Source: JBBCJT01 sp037190665 (GTDB lineage: Bacteria; Pseudomonadota; Alphaproteobacteria; Acetobacterales; Acetobacteraceae). From it: a stretch of DNA of 34,142 bases. The DNA lies in assembly GCA_037190665.1 (NCBI GenBank), contig JBBCJT010000186.1, positions 1 to 34,142 on the forward strand. Direction: 5' to 3'. The notes under the pieces are model-generated. The model searched no databases, had not been told where the DNA came from, and was given only the letters and a program-made list of their open reading frames with translations. A program made the translations under genes and the position numbers. This document shows, in pieces, positions 30,884 to 34,142 of the stretch; position 1 is the first letter of the stretch; each line of letters starts with the position of its first letter.

Positions 30884-31993
30884 ATGACCGCCTACATCCT
30901 GCGCCGGCTGCTGCTCGTGGTGCCGACGCTGTTCGGCATCATCCTCATCAACTTCTTCGTCGTGCAGTTCGCCCCCGGCGGCCCGGTCGAGCAGATGCTG
31001 GCGGAGCTGCGCGGCGAGGCGGTGTCCTCCACCGCCCGCGTCACGGGGGAGGGCGGCGGCGAGATACGCGGCGGCGGACAGGGCCCGCGCACCGGCGAGC
31101 AGACGGGCGAGGTGCGCTATCGCGGCGCCCGCGGCCTCGATCCGGCGCTGGTGGCCGAGATCGAGAAGATGTTCGGCTTCGACAAGCCGGCGCACGAACG
31201 CTTCTTCAAGATGGTGGGCGACTACCTCACCTTCGATTTCGGCCGCTCCTTCTTCCGCGACCGCTCCGTCATCGGGCTGATCGTGGAGAAGATGCCGGTC
31301 TCCGTCACGCTCGGGCTGTGGTCCACGCTGCTGATCTACCTGATCTCCATCCCGCTCGGCATCGCCAAGGCGGTGCGCGACGGATCGCGGTTCGACGTCG
31401 CGTCGTCGGCGGTCGTGCTCGCGGGTTACGCCATCCCCGGCTTCCTGTTCGCGATCCTGCTGGTGGTGCTGTTCGCGGGCGGGTCCTTCGTGCAGTGGTT
31501 CCCGCTGCGCGGCCTGACCTCGCCCGGATCGGAGGACTGGTCGCTGCCGGCGCGCGCGCTCGACTACCTGTGGCACGCGGCACTGCCCACGCTCGCGCTG
31601 GTGATCGGCGGCTTCGCGGGGCTGACGATGCTGACCAAGAACTCCTTCATGGAGGAGATCCGCAAGCAGTACGTCGTCACCGCGCGCGCCAAGGGCGCGC
31701 CGGAGCAGCGGGTGCTGTACGGGCACGTGTTCCGCAACGCGATGCTGCTGATCGTCGCCGGCTTCCCGGCCGCCTTCATCTCCATCCTGTTCACCGGCGC
31801 TCTGCTGGTGGAGGTGATCTTCTCGCTCGACGGGCTGGGCCTGCTCGGCTTCGAGAGCGCGATGCGGCGCGACTATCCGGTGATGTTCGGCACGCTCTAC
31901 ATCTTCGGGTTGCTGGGCCTCGTGATGCACATCATCGGCGACGTGATGTACACCGTGGTCGATCCGCGCATCGATTTCGAGGCGCGGCGTTGA
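30884..31993 (+). CDS. yejB: YejB-like oligopeptide ABC transporter permease
   Basis: This 369-residue inner-membrane permease is of the DppB/OppB family with about six membrane segments. The first is ILRRLLLVVPTLFGIILINF. Residues about 45-85 form a hydrophilic, glycine-rich insertion before GLDPALVAEIEKMFGFDKPA, as seen in YejB and longer than in DppB. The ATP-binding-partner contact (EAA loop) is VVTARAKGAPEQRVLYGHVFRNAM. The ending GDVMYTVVDPRIDFEARR is also YejB-typical. Its stop overlaps the yejE start (TTGA). Confidence 0.95.
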   Translation: MTAYILRRLLLVVPTLFGIILINFFVVQFAPGGPVEQMLAELRGEAVSSTARVTGEGGGEIRGGGQGPRTGEQTGEVRYRGARGLDPALVAEIEKMFGFDKPAHERFFKMVGDYLTFDFGRSFFRDRSVIGLIVEKMPVSVTLGLWSTLLIYLISIPLGIAKAVRDGSRFDVASSAVVLAGYAIPGFLFAILLVVLFAGGSFVQWFPLRGLTSPGSEDWSLPARALDYLWHAALPTLALVIGGFAGLTMLTKNSFMEEIRKQYVVTARAKGAPEQRVLYGHVFRNAMLLIVAGFPAAFISILFTGALLVEVIFSLDGLGLLGFESAMRRDYPVMFGTLYIFGLLGLVMHIIGDVMYTVVDPRIDFEARR

Positions 31994-33021
31994 CCCCGCT
32001 CACCCGCCGCCGCTTCGCGAATTTCCGCGCCAACCGTCGCGGCTACGTCTCCTTCCTCGTTTTCACCGTGCTGTTCGGCCTGTCGCTGTTCGCGGAACTG
32101 CTCGCGAACGACCGCCCGCTCGTCATCCGGATGAACGACACGTGGTTCTTCCCGGTGCTGGTCGATTACGCGGAGAGCGATTTCGACCCCACCGGCCTGC
32201 CCACCGCGGCCGATTACCAGGACCCGTTCCTGCGCGAGGAGATCGCGAAGAACGGCTGGGCGGTGTGGCCCGCGATCCCGTTCCGCTACGACACGGTGGT
32301 CCGCGATCTGCCCGTGCCGGCACCCGCGCCGCCCAGCCTGCGCAACCTGCTGGGCACCGACGATCAGGCGCGGGATGTGCTGGCCCGCGTGGTCTACGGC
32401 TTCCGCATCTCCGTGCTGTTCGGCTTCGCGCTCACGCTCGCGGCTTCGGCCATCGGCATCGCGGCGGGCGCGGTGCAGGGGTATTACGGCGGGCTGGTCG
32501 ACCTCATCTTCCAGCGGGTGATCGAGATCTGGAACGGATTGCCGGCGCTGCTGATGCTGATCATCCTGTCCTCGATCGTCACGCCGTCCTTCTGGGTGCT
32601 GCTGATCTTCCTGCTGCTGTTCTCATGGACCGGGCTGACCGGCGTGGTGCGCGCGGAATTCCTGCGCGGCCGCAACCTCGACTACGTGCGCGCCGCGCGC
32701 GCGCTCGGCGTATCCGACATCAGGCTGATGTCGCGGCATATCCTGCCCAACGCCATGGTCGCCACGCTGACGTTCATGCCCTTCATCCTGTCGGGCAGCG
32801 TCACCGTGCTCGCCTCGCTCGACTTCCTCGGCTTCGGCCTGCCGCCCGGATCGCCCTCGCTGGGCGAACTGGTGCAGCAGGGCAAGAACAACCTGTCGGC
32901 GCCCTGGCTCGCCATCACCGGCTTCGTGGTCCTCGGCGGCGTGCTGATGCTGCTGGTGTTCGTGGGCGAGGCGGTGCGGGATGCGTTCGATCCGCGCAAG
33001 CAGCCGGGAGGCGGACGATGA
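31990..33021 (+). CDS. yejE: YejE-like oligopeptide ABC transporter permease
   Basis: This 343-residue inner-membrane permease is of the DppC/OppC family. The N-terminal cytoplasmic stretch TPLTRRRFANFRANRRGYVS and one membrane segment are followed by a large periplasmic part with ANDRPLVIRMNDTWFFPVL, a YejE feature. Then come LLGTDDQARDVLARVVYGFR and the EAA loop YVRAARALGVSDIRLMSRHILPNAM. The start is TTG at 31990, overlapping the yejB TGA (TTGA). No ATG or GTG lies at the family start, so the coupled TTG is the best choice. The stop overlaps the yejF ATG. Confidence 0.94.
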   Translation: MTPLTRRRFANFRANRRGYVSFLVFTVLFGLSLFAELLANDRPLVIRMNDTWFFPVLVDYAESDFDPTGLPTAADYQDPFLREEIAKNGWAVWPAIPFRYDTVVRDLPVPAPAPPSLRNLLGTDDQARDVLARVVYGFRISVLFGFALTLAASAIGIAAGAVQGYYGGLVDLIFQRVIEIWNGLPALLMLIILSSIVTPSFWVLLIFLLLFSWTGLTGVVRAEFLRGRNLDYVRAARALGVSDIRLMSRHILPNAMVATLTFMPFILSGSVTVLASLDFLGFGLPPGSPSLGELVQQGKNNLSAPWLAITGFVVLGGVLMLLVFVGEAVRDAFDPRKQPGGGR

Positions 33022-34142
33022 ACCTGCTGGAGGTCACCGACCTCTCCGTCGCCTTCAGCGAACGCCGCGTCGTCGATGGCGTGACCTTCGTGCTGGACCG
33101 GGGCGAGACGCTGGCGCTGGTGGGCGAGAGCGGGTCGGGCAAGTCGCTCACCGCGCTGTCGATCCTGCAGCTCCTGCCGTCGGGCGGAACGAACCCGACC
33201 GGTCGCATCGTGCTCGACGGGCGGCAGATGGTCGGCGCGCCGGAAGCGGAGTTGCGCGATGCGCGCGGCGGCGTGGCGGGCATCGTGTTCCAGGAGCCGA
33301 TGACCAGCCTCAACCCGCTGCACACGATCGGCCGGCAGGTGACCGAGTCCGTGCTGCTGCACCAGGACATCCCGCGCCCCGCGGCGCGTGCGCGCGCGGT
33401 GGAATGCCTCGCGATGGCCGGCTTCCCGGATGCCGCCACCCGGCTGGATGCGTTCCCTCACCAGCTTTCCGGCGGCCAGCGCCAGCGCGTGATGATCGCG
33501 ATGGCGCTCGCCAACGAACCCAAGCTGCTGATCGCGGACGAGCCCACGACGGCGCTGGACGTGACGATCCAGGCGCAGATCCTCGCCCTGCTGGCCGATC
33601 TGCGGGCGCGGCTGGGCATGGCGATGCTGCTGATCACGCACGACCTGTCCATCGTGCGCCGCTACGCCGACCGCGTCTGCGTGATGAAGGACGGCAGGGT
33701 GGTGGAAGCGGGACCGACCGCGATGGTCTTCGACGCACCGTCGCACGCCTACACCCGCATGCTGCTCGCCGCCGAACCGCGCGGCGCGCCCGAGCCCGTC
33801 GCTGCTGATGCGGCGCCGGTGATCGAGGCGGAGGATGTCCGCGTGCATTTCCCCATCCGCCGCGGCCTGCTCCGCCGCACGGTTGCGCATGTGAAGGCGG
33901 TGGACGGCATCTCCGTCGCGGTGCGGGAGGGAGAGACGCTCGGCGTGGTGGGCGAGTCGGGGTCCGGCAAGTCCACGCTCGGCTACGCGCTGGTACAGCT
34001 CCAGCACAGCGAGGGCACGATCCGCTTCGAGGGGCGGGACATCGGGGGCCTGTCGCGGCGCGCTTTGCGGCCGCTGCGTGCGGAGATGCAGATCGTTTTC
34101 CAGGATCCCTACGGCAGCCTCAGCCCGCGTCTGAGCGTGGGC
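33018..34142 (+). CDS. yejF: YejF-like dual ATPase of oligopeptide ABC transporter (3' cut by window)
   Basis: This gene is open to the window end: 375 residues of a protein that is usually about 530-550. The first ATPase half is complete, with Walker A GESGSGKS (36-43), Q-loop FQEPMTSLNPLHTIG, signature LSGGQRQR, Walker B LLIADEPTTALDV, and the H-loop ITHDLSIV. After the linker HAYTRMLLAAEP the second half begins (IEAEDVRVHFPIRRG) with Walker A GESGSGKS at 312-319 and Q-loop FQDPYGSLSPR, then the window stops. Two ATPase cores in one chain, following yejA, yejB and yejE with a four-base overlap (ATGA), identify YejF. It powers import through YejB/YejE. Confidence 0.95.
   Translation, partial: MNLLEVTDLSVAFSERRVVDGVTFVLDRGETLALVGESGSGKSLTALSILQLLPSGGTNPTGRIVLDGRQMVGAPEAELRDARGGVAGIVFQEPMTSLNPLHTIGRQVTESVLLHQDIPRPAARARAVECLAMAGFPDAATRLDAFPHQLSGGQRQRVMIAMALANEPKLLIADEPTTALDVTIQAQILALLADLRARLGMAMLLITHDLSIVRRYADRVCVMKDGRVVEAGPTAMVFDAPSHAYTRMLLAAEPRGAPEPVAADAAPVIEAEDVRVHFPIRRGLLRRTVAHVKAVDGISVAVREGETLGVVGESGSGKSTLGYALVQLQHSEGTIRFEGRDIGGLSRRALRPLRAEMQIVFQDPYGSLSPRLSVG

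Overview
The window is 34.1 kb of very GC-rich bacterial DNA with dense, often overlapping genes. The gene families and their order (coaBC, a dapB cluster, metK overlapping trmB, kdsB next to pheA, a HisN-type phosphatase, yejABEF, and a PhaB-type reductase) point to an alphaproteobacterium. Rhodospirillales or Acetobacterales is my best guess, but this is inference from content, not a phylogeny. I see no rRNA, tRNA, CRISPR array, insertion sequence or phage gene.

Positions 2-2037 hold the end of an iron-siderophore type periplasmic binding protein (+), an unrecognised secreted protein (-) and a DUF1194 von Willebrand-like secreted protein (-). Positions 2079-14731 are a surface-glycan locus, all on the minus strand and transcribed from right to left: chain-length protein (Wzz-like), O-antigen ligase/polymerase-like membrane protein, PglC-type initiating phosphoglycosyltransferase, PglE-like aminotransferase, GT4 glycosyltransferase, UDP-GlcNAc 2-epimerase, second GT4 glycosyltransferase, PglD/NeuD-like acetyltransferase, WbpM/PglF-like 4,6-dehydratase, WbpA-like UDP-HexNAc 6-dehydrogenase and WbpE-like aminotransferase. 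Dehydratase, PglE-like aminotransferase and PglD-like acetyltransferase together make a complete predicted route to UDP-N,N'-diacetylbacillosamine. The small transferase could then load that sugar onto the lipid carrier. The dehydrogenase, second aminotransferase and epimerase look like part of a second, uronic-acid amino-sugar route. An AT-rich island at about 14775-14830 with a promoter-like sequence probably drives the locus.

Positions 15360-18218 (-) read dapB, a PhnA-like protein, a Nudix hydrolase and coaBC. A 125-bp imperfect palindrome lies before coaBC. A cupin_5/DUF985 gene (18320, +) diverges from dapB. A nitroreductase, trmB and metK follow on the minus strand. From 21894 (+) come an acetoacetyl-CoA reductase, a tandem YCII-domain protein with an AhpD-like protein, a YddG-like EamA exporter and a TauE/SafE-type permease. 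On the minus strand at 25689-28071 are a ModA-like binding protein without a signal peptide, pheA and kdsB. From 28174 (+) come a HisN-like phosphatase and the yejA-yejB-yejE-yejF oligopeptide transporter, with yejF cut by the window end.

Two dispersed intergenic repeat families occur. One is a nested CCCTCTCCC/GGGAGAGGG hairpin element, with two full copies and one half copy. The other is a roughly 75-110 bp double-hairpin element with three copies plus fragments. One copy of the first family sits at the 5' end of the WbpA-like gene and makes its start uncertain. Nothing here is proven novel. The most distinctive content is the glycan locus and the two repeat families.
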